The notes under the pieces are model-generated. The model had not been told where the DNA came from. It searched no databases and was given only the letters and a program-made list of their open reading frames with translations. A stretch of 64,000 bases of DNA from Aplectana chamaeleonis (Eukaryota; Nematoda; Chromadorea; Rhabditida; Cosmocercidae): the NCBI GenBank assembly GCA_029168955.1, contig JAPDOI010000156.1:1374606-1438605 (forward strand). The letters are read 5' to 3'. The translations under genes were made by a program, and so were the position numbers. This document shows positions 23,270-35,006 of this stretch, piece after piece; positions within the stretch are counted from its first letter, which is position 1; each line of letters opens with the position of its first letter.

Positions 23270-26200
23270 AAAGTCTTGATGGTGCCGTGGAACACCGTAA
23301 CTGCTGAACAGAGCGAGTGTCGCTGGTGCCGTGCAAAACCGCCATTCATTCATAGAGTGTCTATGGTGCCGGGGTAAATGCTGATGGTGCAGCAAAACAC
23401 CGTCATTGCTTCACAAAAATAGTATCGGTGGTGGCGTGGCAAGGGATGGTGGTGCCGGGCAGGTGTTGATGGTGCCGAGGAACACCGCCACTGCTCTACA
23501 GAACGAGTGCAAACGGTGCCGTGGAACAACGTCATTGTTGTACAAGGCGAGTGTTGATGGTGCTGTTGCACGTGTTAATGGTGCCATTGAACACCGTAAT
23601 CGCTCTTCGGAGACAGTGTAGATGAAGCCGTGGCAACTCTCGATGGTACCGCGAAACATCGTCATTGCTTCATAGAGCTAGCATCGAATATGCCGTGGCA
23701 AGTGACGATGGTGCCGTGGAACACCGTCATTCCTCCATAGAGTGAGTGCCTATGGTGTCAGGGTAAGTGTTGATGGTGCTCTGGAACACCGTCATTATTG
23801 TTCGGAGCAGCGCCGATGATGCCGCGGCAACTGTCGTTGGTGCACTGGAACACCGTCATCACTTCATAGAGTGAGTGTCTATGGTGCCGGAGTAAGTGTT
23901 GATGACGCTGTGGAACACCGTCATTGCTCTTCCGAGCAAGTGTCAATGGTGCAGTGGAACACCGCCAATGCTCTACAGAGCGAGTGTTGATGGTGCCGTG
24001 GAACACCATCATTGCTCTCCCGAGAGAGTGTTGATGGTGCAGTGGAACACCGTCACTGCTCTGAACAGTGAGTGCCGATGGTGCCGAAGAACACAGTCAT
24101 TCCTTCATAGAGCGAGTGCCGATGGTGCCGCGGCAAGTGTTGATGGTGCAGTGGAACACCGTCATTGGTCTTTCGAGCGAGTGTCGATAATGCAGTGGAA
24201 CTTCATCACTGCTCTACAAGGCGAGTGTTGATGGTGCCGTGGCACGTGTTGGTGGTGCCATTCAACACTGTTATTGCTCTTCCGAGACAGTGTCGATGAA
24301 GCCGTGGCAACTATCGATGGTGCTGTGAAACACCGTCAGTGCTTCATAGAAAGAGTGTCTAAGGTGCCGGGGTAAATGCTGATGGTGCAGCAAAACACCG
24401 TCATTGCTTCATAGAGCTAGTATCAGTGGTGACGTGGCAAGTAATGATGGTGCCGGGCAGGTGTTGATGGTGCCAAGGAACTGCGCCACTGCTCTACAGA
24501 ACGAGTGTTCATGGTGCAGTAGAACATCATCACTGCTCTAAAGAGCGAGTGCCGACGGTGCCATAGACAACGTCACTGCTCTACAAGGCGAGTGTTGATA
24601 GTGCCGTGGCACGTGTTGATGGTGCCATGGAACACCGTTGCTGCTCTACCGAGACAGTGTCGATGAAGCCGTGGCAGCTCTCGATGGTGCCGTGAAACAC
24701 CGGCAGTACTCCACAGAGCGAGTGTTGATGGTGCCGAGGAACACCGTCGTCCCTCTATAGAGTGAGTGACTATGGTGCCGGAGTAAGTGTTGATTGTGCC
24801 CTGGAACACCGTCACTGCTCTACAGAGCAAGTGTTGATGGTGCCCCGCAACACCGTCATTGCCCTTCCCAGCGAGTCTTGGTGGTGCCGTGGGACACCGT
24901 CATTGATCTTCCGAGCGAGTGCCGGTGGCGCCGGGGCAATTGTCGACTGTGACGAGAAGCACAGTTTACAGAGCGTGTCTCGATGGTACCCGGACAAGTG
25001 TTGATGGTACCGTGGACACCGTCACTGCTCTACAGAGCGAGTGTTGATGGTGCCACTGCAACTGTCAATGATGCAGTGGAACACCACCACTGCTCTACAG
25101 AGCGAGTGTTGATGGTGCCGTGGAACACCATCTTTGCTCTTCCGAGCGAGTGTTGATGGTGCACTGGAACGCCGTCACTGCTCTAAACAGTGGGTGCCAA
25201 TGGTGCCGAGGATACCTTCATTCCTTCATAGAGCGAATGCCGATGGTGCCGCGGCAAGTGTTGATGGCGCTGTGGAGCACCGTCATCGCTCTTCCGAACG
25301 AGTGTCGCTGGGGCCGTGGAACGCCGCCACTGCTCTACAGAGCGGGTGTCGATGGTGCCGTGGAACAGCGCCACTGCTCTACAGAGCGAGTCTTGATGGT
25401 GCCGAGGAACACCGTCATTCCTTGATAGAGCGAGTGCCGATGGTGCCGCGGCAAGTGTTGATGGTGCAGTGGAACACCGTCATTGGTCTTTCGAGCGAGC
25501 GTTGGTTATGCAGTGAAACACCGTCACTGCTCTGAGCAGCGAGTGTCGATGGTGCCGAGGAACACCGTCATTCCTTCATAGAGCGAGTGCCGATGGTGCC
25601 AGGGTAAGTGTTGATGGTGCCGTGGAACACCGTCACTGCTCTTCCGAGCGAGTGTTGATGGTGCCGTGGAACACCGTCATTCCTTCATAGAGTGAGTGTC
25701 TTTGGTGCCGGGGTAAATGCTGATGGTGCAACAAAACACCGTCATTGCTTCATAGAGCTAGTATCAGTGGTGACGTGGAAAGGGATGATGGTGCCGGGCA
25801 GGTGTTGATGGTGCCAAGGAACTGCGCCACTGCTCTACAGAACGAGTGTTCATGGTGCAGTAGAACATCATCACTGCTCTAAAAAGCGAGTGCCGACGGT
25901 GCCGTGGACAACGTCACTGCTCTACAAGGCGAGTGTCGATGGTGCCGTGGCACGTGTTGATGGTGCCATTGAACACCGTTATTGCTCTTCCGAGACAGTG
26001 TCGATGAAGCCGTGGCAGCTCTCGATGGTGCCGTGAAACACCGGCAGTGCTCCACAGAGCGAGTGTTGATGGTGCCCTGGAACACCGTCACTGCTCTACA
26101 GAGCGAGTGTTGATGATGCCCCGCAACCCCGTCATTGCTCTGCCGAGCGAGTGCCGGTGGCGCCGTGGCAATTGTCGACTGTGACGAGAAGCACAGTTTA

Positions 26201-28330
26201 CAGAGCGTGTCTCGATGGTACCCGGACAAGTGTTGATGGTACCGTGGACACCGTCACTGCTCTACAGAGCGAGTGTTGATGGTGCCACTGCAACTGTCAA
26301 TGATGCAGTAGAACACCACCACTGCTCTACAGAGCGAGTGTTGATGGTGCCGTGGAACACCACCTTTGCTCTTCCGAGCGAGTGTTGATGGTGCACTGGA
26401 ACGCCGTCACTGCTCTAAACAGCGGGTGCCAATGGTGCCGAGGATACCTTCATTCCTTCATAGAGCGAATGCCGATGGTGCCGCGGCAAGTGTTGATGGC
26501 GCTGTGTAACACCGTCATTGCTCTTCCGAGCGAGTGTTAATGGTGCACTGGAACGCCGTCACTGCTTTAAACAGCGAGTGCCGATGATGACGAGGAACAC
26601 CGTCATTCCTTCATAGAGCGAGTGCCGATGGTGCCGGGGTAAGTGTTGATGGTGCCGTGGAACACCGTCACTGCTCTTCCGAGCGAGTGTTGATGGTGCC
26701 GTGGAACACCGTCATTCCTTCATAGAGTGAGTGTCTTTGGTGCCGGGGTAAATGCTGATGGTGCAACAAAACACCGTCATTGCTTCATAGAGCTAGTATC
26801 AGTGGTGACGTGGAAAGGGATGATGGTGCCGGGCAGGTGTTGATGGTGCCAAGGAACTGCGCCACTGCTCTACAGAACGAGTGTTCATGGTGCAGTAGAA
26901 CATCATCACTGCTCTACAAGGCGAGTGTCGATGGTGCCGTGGCACGTGTTGATGGTGCCATTGAACACCGTTATTGCTCTTCCGAGACAGTGTCGATGAA
27001 GCCGTGGCAGCTCTCGATGGTGCCGTGAAACACCGGCAGTGCTCCACAGAGCGAGTGTTGATGGTGCCCTGGAACACCGTCACTGCTCTACAGAGCGAGT
27101 GTTGATGATGCCCCGCAACCCCGTCATTGCTCTGCCGAGCGAGTGCCGGTGGCGCCGTGGCAGTCGTCGATTGTGACGAGAAGCACAGTTTACAAAGCTA
27201 GTCTCGATGGTACCCGGACAAGTGTTGATGGTACCGTGGACACCGTCACTGCTCTACAGAGCGAGTGTTGAGAGTGCCGCTGCGACTGTCAATGATGCAG
27301 TGGAACACCGCCACTGCTCTACAGAGCGAGTGTTGATGGTGCCGTGGAACACCGCAACTGCTCTACAGAACGAGTCTTGATTGTGCCGCGGCAACTGTCG
27401 ATGGTGCCGAGGAACACCGTCATTCCTTCATAGAGCGAGTGCCGAAGGTGGAGCGGCAAGTGTTGATGGCGCTGTGTAAAACCGCCATTGCTCTTCCGAG
27501 CGAGTGTTGATAGTGCATTGGAACACCGTCACTGCTCTAAACAGCGGGTGCCGATGGTGCCGAGGATACCTCCATTCCTTCATAGAGCGAATGCCGATGG
27601 TGCCGCGGGAAGTGTTGATGGCGCTGTGGAACACCGTCATCGCTCTTCCGAACGAGTGTCGCTGGGGCCGTGGAACACCGCTACTGCTCTACAGAGCGGG
27701 TGTCGATGGTGCCGTGGAACAGCGCCACTGCTCTACAGAGCGAGTCTTGATGGTGCCGCGGCAACTGTCGATGGTGCCGAGGAACACCGACATTCCTTGA
27801 TAGAGCCAGTGTCAATGGTGCCGCGGCAAGTGTTGATGGCGCTGTGTAAAACCGCCATTGCTCTTCCGAGCGAGTGTTGATGGTGCACTGGAACACCGTC
27901 ACTGCTCTAAACAGCGAGTGCCGATGGTGCCGAGGAACACCGTCATTCCTTTATAGAGCGAGTGCCGATGGTGCCGCGGCAAGTGTTGACGGTGCAGTGG
28001 AACACCGTCATCCATCCATAGAGTGAGTGACTATGGTGCTTGGGTAAGTGTTGATGGTGCCCTGGAACACCGTCACTGCGCTACAGAGCAAGTTTTGATG
28101 GTGCCCAGCAACACCGTCATTGCTCTTCCGAGCGAGCGCCGGTAGCGCCGTGGCAATTGTCGATTGTGACGAGAAGTTTTGTCGATTGTGACGAGAAGCA
28201 CAGTTCACAGAGCGGGTCTCGATGGTATCCGGACAAGTGTTGATGGTACCGTGGACACCGTCACTGCTCTACAGAGCGAGTGTTCACGGTGCCGCGGAAC
28301 ACCGTCGCTGCCCTACGGAGCGGTCAAAAG
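23270..28330. repeat. tandem array of about 44-bp units, roughly 5 kb
   Basis: The unit is close to GAGTGTTGATGGTGCCGTGG followed by AACACCGTCACTGCTCTACA and GAGC. Variants end CTTCCGAGC or TTCATAGAGC, and shorter spacer units containing GCGGCAAGT are interspersed. Landmark blocks such as TCGATGGTACCCGGACAAGT recur at about 24980, 26210, 27205 and 28220, giving higher-order copies of about 1.0-1.2 kb. The many open frames on both strands are consequences of the repeat. Confidence 0.95.
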
Positions 28331-28334
28331 TTGA

Positions 28335-29190
28335 TGAACCGACCTCACATTCAGGTGAGGCACTTCGAAAAACCTTCAGAGATTGATCTCGAGCCACATC
28401 TGTACTAGAAACCCGAAAATCTGGATAGTCGCATTTTCCCCCCAAAATTTCCTCCCCCCTTAGCTTTGAACGAATTGAGCCAAAAACTACAGAAAATCGA
28501 CAAATAAACTACAGAATTGAACCCACACAGGTGACACCCCCTTGAGGATTTGAAGTCAAATTTGAAACCTTTTTCTCGAACGCTCTCAGACTTCCCTAAT
28601 TAATGTAAATGAACGCTCAACCAAAAATCCGTTTAAGTGGAAAACGCTTTTACTCGGTGCAGAGTTTGAAGAATGTGATTTTACCCAAACGCTACCAGGA
28701 GGCTTCTTTTGGAAGCTGAGCACGATTATTCGGTCCGTTCCTAGGCTTCCGAAAGTGCTGCTCGTTTGGGAAGGTACAGTAGGTGCGAAAATCAAGAAAC
28801 GCCTATAAATTTTATCAAGGTGATTATAGGCAGCAGCGAAAGGCATACATATTCGGACTGCACGTCTAAGAAGAGTTCTAGAACAGTACATTTCATATGG
28901 AATGGGCACTTTGGGTATTAGCAGTTTCCTTGTTAGACAGCTGGGCTATCGCTACACGAGTAGAGTCCTGAAGGACAAAGGTGCCGCAAATGTACTATAC
29001 TGAGGGAAAATTTAGAATGTATGGAAAACAAGGAGAGCTAGCGCTTTTGCTATAAGACCAACACCGACATAAGGCCTTTTTATCAACATCAGCGTCACGC
29101 GTTGAACAAACTTTCCAAGTTTTTCAATGTGCATAATTCGAAGGAGCATTAAGTGTCAGAAAAAAACGACATTTTAGGAATCAGGAATTC
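28335..29190. other. no gene recognised
   Basis: A 107-codon minus-strand frame (28586-28909) is present without a recognisable motif. Confidence 0.4.
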
Positions 29191-29194
29191 TTTG

Positions 29195-29300
29195 TATTAA
29201 TCATGCTTGTTTTGGCGCTTCGTTTCGGCGCCTCCCTGTTGCGCCATTCTTGTTTCTGTCGTCCAAGCGCAGGCCACGCTTCTCATTCATTAACAGATAT
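29195..29300 (+). repeat. dispersed repeat B, copy 3
   Basis: Contains TTGTTTTGGCGCTTCG, GCGCCTCCCTGTTGCG and TTTCTGTCGTCCAAGCGCAG, in the same order as copies at 8935 and 11680. Confidence 0.5.
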
Positions 29301-30008
29301 CTCGTTGTTCTTTAGATATGGGACGCACGTCAGGTTCAGGTTACCACAAAATCCAAACCGAGCCATGTTAGTGCGTGACTGAGCCAATGTTCACTGGAAA
29401 TCTTGCTTTGGGCTCCTGTCGGAGTTGGCCTATCATCTGAGTCCCACCATTCGAAACGATGAAAGAAATTCTCTTGACAGTTCCGCTTGGGTCTTTCCGC
29501 AGCCCACCCAGTCGACATTCATGTTTGGCACGCATACCCGGCCTAGAAAATACACCCAATGCGTCCCGCTGCGCGAAGACACTTCGTGCCACGAGGATGA
29601 CGCTTCGTGTGCCGGGATCGCTCCGCAGTCGCTGTGGTAGAGACGGCGGTTCTGCTCTTTAGTTTGTGAAAAAAAAGTGGAGTCTGTGACAACTGGACCG
29701 GGGATATTCCACACGAGACCCTCTCCCATTAGCGTTCTTTGACGAATTGCTTCACACCGTCAGCGTTGTGAGCCCTGACGTGAGGGGTTCACAAAAAGAT
29801 CCAGTTACTCGTTACAGACCCCACATCTTTCGTTTACTCGAGCACTGCGCCGAATACACCCTCCGGGATAAATCTTTATTTGACCGTATCTTGGGTTAGC
29901 TTTCTATCAACTTCGAGAGCCCCGTTGTGGCTCTATGATTCCGACTTTAACTCGTTGAAGTCATGCATGGACCCACATGAATTAAGTCCAGATTTAGGTA
30001 TCCCGAGA

Positions 30009-30292
30009 ATGCAAACAAGATCACTACTCTGGCTTCTCTTCGCACTTCTAATCATCACGATGGTATCAGCGGATTGGTGTTTCCTTGGATCCATTGGTAG
30101 ATGGAGTTGCGAAAACCTCGAGTGCCCAGTACGAATTCAGATATACACTTTTTATTTTTTCACAAGATTTTATTTTTTGCCAAAACCGAACTTCAGAGGA
30201 GAAAGACTGGATCAGAACTCTGTAAAGCACCAGCCATAACACTTGCCCAAAGCGCGAAGACGCTTCGAAAACACCGTTTTCGCTCGGAGTAG
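30009..30292 (+). CDS. small secreted cysteine peptide, copy 2 (two exons)
   Basis: Exon 1 (30009-30128) encodes MQTRSLLWLLFALLIITMVS, a signal peptide, then ADWCFLGSIGRWSCENLECP. A 68-bp intron (30129-30196, GTACGA to ACTTCAG) leads in phase 0 to exon 2 (30197-30292) with GSELCKAPAITLAQSAKTLR and a TAG stop, 71 residues in all. Exon lengths, donor position, the C-x9-C spacing and the GRW motif match the gene at 10398-10648, so the two are paralogues. The third cysteine spacing differs (C-x4-C here, C-x3-C there), which argues against assigning a known disulphide fold. Probably secreted; function unknown. Confidence 0.6.
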
Positions 30293-30589
30293 ACATTTTA
30301 TCTAGAAAAAAATCTGGAAAAAAATCTAAAAAAAAAGAATCTAGAAAAAAAGTATTCGGTTCTCCTCGACGAGCTGATTAAGATGATGTAAAAAAAAGAT
30401 AAAGATGTTCAGAATATAAAAACTCACCTAGTTATGATCTTTTTCTTTCATAAAAAGGATTCGAAAAAACCTTTAGGGGTGATTACTTTCGAAAATTCGG
30501 CTCACTCCTTGCTCGAAGGCAGTGCCCCCAACTGAACTGAATTCGAGGAGCTAGGGTGGTTTGGAGAATATTGGAGCTGGGCCCCTGGA

Positions 30590-30906
30590 AGCAGGGTCAG
30601 GCAGATCGTTGTCCAAGACCTCGACGAAGCTGTGTCCCTCCTGGAGATCAAAATTTTTTAAAAATGTGCAAAACTTTTACGTCCCCCTCGGGTTCTGAAA
30701 GATTTTATTAGTTTTCGTGGTCAAAATAAAATTCAAAAAAGTATATTTTAACCCGAATTTCTTAAAAATGATCACTACACTTTCTATCCAACTGATTAGC
30801 TTCGGATAGTGTAGCTTTGACTTGCCCTTGAGCAACAACATCTGTTTTGAGAAAGAAGTAATTAAAATTGGGACACAGATCGCCTCACAATCTCATGATG
30901 GCATAA
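30590..30906. repeat. dispersed repeat A, copy 1 left part
   Basis: Matches 53605-53890 along its length (GGGTCAGGCAGA, GTTGTCCA-GACCTCGA, CAACTGATTAGC, AACAACATCTGT). It ends at a 14-bp duplication CATGATGGCATAAT (30893-30906), the left TSD of RTE2. The repeat resumes at 38947. Confidence 0.8.
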
Positions 30907-31099
30907 TACTTACTTACTTGATACTTGATTGCCCGTTGTCAGCCGGCGACCGTCTCAGCGGCGGGCACACGTCTCTGATTGTTTCGAGGCGCACGTTCGT
31001 TTTGGTTGCTTTGTGGAGGTACCATCTTCGATTTCGTTCGATTTTGCGCGATCTGTAACCAGTTCGTGTTAGGTGTGTTCAGATGTTTGAAGGCATCCC

Positions 31100-32298
31100 T
31101 CCATCTTGTTGGAGGACGACCAAGTGTTCGCTTGATGTCCCGCGGGTACCAGAGGGTTACGCGATTAGTCCAGCGGTTAGCGGAGGTCGGTGCTGCGGTG
31201 GTGCTGGTTTCTTTGCTCTCTGCGGTTCGTCCCCAACAGCGTTCGTCCGAGGACTCGTTGTGTCCGTGTCATCAGAATTGCAGAAGACTTGTTGGGAGCC
31301 CATGTTTCAGCTCCATAGCACATGGCGGGGAGGACGGTGGAGTCAAAGAGATGCGCGCAGATTTTTTCGTCGGAGACAAGGTGAGCTGCTAACCTTATTG
31401 AAATGTTTATTATCCAAAAGAGGCTCGAAATCTGCAAAAGTTCGCGAAAGTTCGTCGAGAAAAAGTGTCTTCCAAAAAACTCGCAAAACTTCCTTCTTGA
31501 ACTTCTGCTCTCTGGTAAGCTTTCGGTGCACAGCACCTTCTTCAGACCTGGTTTGTCGCTGTTGTGACTGAAAGCCGCAACCACTAAAAAACTTTTAGTG
31601 GTTTTTTAATGGTTGCGGCTCTCAGTCACAACAGCGACAAACCAGGTCTGAAGAAGGTGCTATGCACCGAAAGCTTACCAGAGAGCAGAAGTTCAAGAAG
31701 GAAGTTTTGCGAGTTTTTTGGAAGACACTTTTTCTCGACGAACTTTCGCGAACTTTTGCAGATTTCGAGCCTCTTTTGGATAATAAACATTTCAATCAGC
31801 AATGATGCTCCGCGATAGCAGTATTCTGCCATGCTAACCTTATGTTGGACATCGCAGGGCATGCAGCGCTTCTTCTTCAGCTGACTTCGGCCCTCAAATC
31901 GTTGTCCATGGTCACGAGGCGCCCGAGGTAGACGTACTTTTCCGTATCAGGAAGGGGAACTCCGTCCACTGTACTCGGTGCTGGGTCTGCCCATCTGTTC
32001 CTCATGGCTTCTGTCTAGCTGCGATTCATCGTCAACCCGATTCTGCGGCCAGCTGCGTCCAGTTCATCCACCATCTGTTGAAGTTCGGTTTGACTGTTGC
32101 TGACCAGAACGATGTCATCGGCGAAGTGGAGATTTGAGAGTTCCCTGCTGTCTATAAAAATACCCCTATCGCTCCAAACTAGATCAATCATGGCGTGATG
32201 GAGAGCAGCCGTGGACAGCTTTGGTGAGATGGTGCCACCTTGGCGGACTCCTTTCCTCATCGGCACCGTCAGCTCCTCGTGGAACATCTTGATCTTCA
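31100..32298 (-). pseudogene. RTE2 reverse transcriptase, C-terminal half
   Basis: From 32298 down, the frame has KIKMFHEELTVP, then GVRQGGTISPKL (RT motif B) and NLHFADDIVLVSNS (motif C, FADD). After the foldback insertion at 31400-31831 it resumes with LVSDEKICAHLFDSTVLPAM and YGAETWAPNKSSA, the conserved post-RT region of RTE. A stop lies between 32015 and 31900. Inactive. Confidence 0.85.
31400..31831. mobile_element. 432-bp foldback insertion in RTE2
   Basis: Flanked by TGCTAACCTTAT on both sides (31388-31399 and 31832-31843), a 12-bp TSD. Most of it is a near-perfect inverted repeat with arms of about 190 bp (31400-31588 and 31605-31797) and a tiny loop. Roughly 35 bp at the right end lies outside the hairpin. 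A 12-bp duplication suggests retroposition rather than DNA transposition; a twin-priming product is possible. Confidence 0.85.
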
Positions 32299-32754
32299 TA
32301 CTCAGGCAAGCCATCGCACCGAGCGAGACCGGTGAGCGGCTCGAGCGGCGCTGTCTCTCCGCTCCGAGCGAGAATTAGCCATCTACTCGGGCCACAGCAG
32401 CCGATCTCCGGGCGACAGCGGTACCGCTCGGAGCGATCTTCGGTCCCAACTGACACTGCGGTGGCTCTTGATGCGAACGAGCGTAGCTTGGCCGATGGCT
32501 TCCCTTCGTTTACTTACTTGTTTCAGATTCTCTGTTTCACTCTCTTTCTTCTTTCCTCTTCTTCCCTCTTCTCCCAGTCCTCCTTTTATTCCTCTCTTGT
32601 TTCCTCATTTTCCCCTTTTCTTCATTTAGTCTCGAGAAACAAATTCTTTTCTATCTAACGCTGCCTTCCAGTTGGTCAAAAGCCTGCTTGTTTGCGAAAT
32701 ATATGCTATAATTCAGAGCTAATCTTCAGTACTGTGTATATTTGAGTGCTTCTA

Positions 32755-32935
32755 TTGGGTTGGAGAATAAGTTCGTTTGGTTTTTTTTGAAGAGCTTTTT
32801 CAAATTATTTGTCGGTTGTTTAGCAAAGTATTTGTCGTCATTTGATAGTGTTTTTTCTGCTCTTCAGAACTGCAATACGTGTTTTTTGTGTAATTTATTT
32901 TTTCCTATTTTCGAAGGCAGCATACACGCTCGTAA
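32755..32935 (+). mobile_element. possible mariner-type end
   Basis: After a TA comes TTGGGTTGGAGAATAAGTTC, then GTTTGGTTTTTTTTG, resembling the terminal repeat of irritans-type mariners. The partner end and transposase were not found. Confidence 0.35.
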
Positions 32936-32940
32936 GCGTG

Positions 32941-33341
32941 ATTGAGATAACTACGGAAACAGAATGGTGTGGCTCAGATTACAACGCCTACGCATGTCGA
33001 AGCGTCAGAAACGACCTACAATACCGTTGCAGGAGTAGCAAATTTGACCCCGCCCGTATTTTCACGCCTGTATTTGCCCTTTTCCTACAACGCAAGGTTG
33101 CTGGCTCATCTTCACCGTTGGTACTGTTGGTGGGTTGCCTAGCATGCGAACCACACACGTCACTGACGGCGAAAATGACCCAGCAACCCTGCGTTGGAAG
33201 AAAAGAACAAATACAGGGGGCGTGAAAATACGGGGCGGGGCCAAATTTGCTACTTCTGCAACGGCATTTTGGGTCGTTTTTGACGCCTCAAAATGCGTAG
33301 GCGTTGTAATCTGAGCCATAACATTCTATTTCCGTAGTTAT
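32941..33341. repeat. foldback palindrome
   Basis: Arms of about 160-180 bp: GGCTCAGATTACAACGCCTA at 32971 pairs with its complement near 33316. The centre around 33130 is unmatched. Confidence 0.9.
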
Positions 33342-33916
33342 TTTACAGCTTCGGTCTTCTCTGACTTATCCGAGAGCTTAAGGCCTCCAAGCTCCAAAGC
33401 TAAGTATTATGGCCAAGTCCATAATCAATATTATTTTTCAACAATTTTCGATCGTTTCTTTGAAAATTCAATTCTCATCTTTTTCATCGATTTTCAAAAT
33501 AACGATCAGTAATTGACGAAAAAAATACTATGGATTAGGAACTTAGCCGTTATAACGTCGGCATGGATCCTAGCGATACTTTGCGTTCCCTCTTGAAGGT
33601 TGGCGCAAACTCGGTGCCATAAGCTATAACATAGGTGCACCGAGTTTGCGCCCACCTTCAATGGGGAACGTAAAGTATCGTTAGGATTCATGCCGACGTT
33701 ATAACGGCTAGGTTCCTAGTCGACAGTATTTTTTTGCCAATTATTGATCGTTATTTTGAAAATCGATGAAAAGGGCGAGAATCGAATTTTCAAAAAAAAA
33801 GATCGATAATTGACGGAAAACACCAATGATTGAGGACTTAGTCATCATACATAACTTTGGAGCCTCGAGGCCTAAACTTCTCGCATAAACCAGAAAACAC
33901 CGAAGCTGCAAAATCA
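33339..33916. repeat. large foldback palindrome, about 275-bp arms
   Basis: Runs from TTTACAGCTTCGGTCTTCTC to GAAAACACCGAAGCTGCAAA with a centre near 33630. The inner part (GTTGGCGCAAACTCGGTGC) recurs in a diverged palindrome at 47100-47190 inside hAT-like element 3. Confidence 0.9.
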
Positions 33917-34158
33917 AAAATCCACTACAAATCATTAATTAAGCTTCGTCGAAAATTTTTGCAAAAGCCATCATCTAGTTCTAAGGTGGCTCAGATATTC
34001 TGTCAACTATGGCAGGTTTGGTAGTTAACCTCAAAGTAGACACATGAACGCAGTACTAAAGATTATAACTGAATTATAGCATACTGCATAAAGGTGTCGC
34101 CGTCCGGCACACTAAGGCCTCTGGTCCATAACACCTTAGGATCCGTACCTAGGGAGTC

Positions 34159-35006
34159 ATGGAGTCTTTGGCCACAAGCCACAATTTCGCCACCCTGAAC
34201 TGTCGATCGCTGTCGAGTGATATCCAAAGAACTGCGCTATCCAGACTTCTGAGCTATTTCCATGCACCGTTTGCTGCTTTGCAGGAAACCCGCCTCAAGG
34301 ATAGACCCGTCATCAGCGTCGGAGAGTACACCATCTACTGCGGTAACGCTGACGATAGGAGAGTGGGAGGCTGTGCAATAGCTGTAAGGAAGGATTTCAA
34401 TGGTATGGTCAAGGAGTTTGGCTCAACGTCGTGTCGGAATGCATTCGTACGACTGCGGGATCTGAAGGATTCAATCTGTGGATAGTGAGTGCTCATGCGC
34501 CCACTGAAACCGCCGAAGACAATTCGAAGGATGCGTTTTATGAGGAACTCAATACGTTGCTGGCCAGGATACCTTGTCAACATGCTGTTGTCGTGGGGAT
34601 TGACGCAAATGCGAAGATGGGACTTGATCAGGAATCCGAAGTACTCGGTAAATGGTTCTACCCAGTGGAGCAAACATCGGACAATGGCTACCGCCTTGTC
34701 GACTTTTGTGAACGCAGTGGTCTGATTATTGCATCGACATTCAAGAGAAATCATCGCCGCCATCAGCTTACGTGGCAGGGACCAACCCGGCTATCTCCAG
34801 AAGAGCAGCGGAAGCGGAAGATGACAACTTTGAAACTACAGCTTGACTATGTCCTGACGAGGAATATTCCAGTATCGGACATTCGAAGATCTAGAGCTGT
34901 GTGGGATGTCGCATTCGATTCGGATCACCGTCCTGTTCTGTTGAACTTCACTGCGAGGATTCATAAGAGGAAGCGAGGGCTCAGCCTCTCCAGAGGATTG
35001 ACATGA
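34159..35006 (+). pseudogene. RTE1 endonuclease (APE-like) region
   Basis: Frame 34159-34485 has FATLNCRSLSS and FAALQETRLKD, the Asn and the catalytic Glu of AP-type endonucleases, then GGCAIAVRKDF. A frameshift leads to 34431-35006 with IVSAHAPTE, VVVGIDANAKMG (GD-N-like metal and active site, here GIDAN), LTWQGPT, QLDYVLT and SDHRPVLLNF (the catalytic SDH). The domain order is complete. Confidence 0.9.

Noticed and set aside
23270..28330. Many open frames of 60-130 codons on both strands
   Set aside because: They all fall in the 44-bp tandem array and exist in several frames at once, as expected for a repeat poor in stops.
23270..28330. CRISPR-like regular repetition
   Set aside because: Units are contiguous and degenerate with no unique spacers, in eukaryotic sequence.
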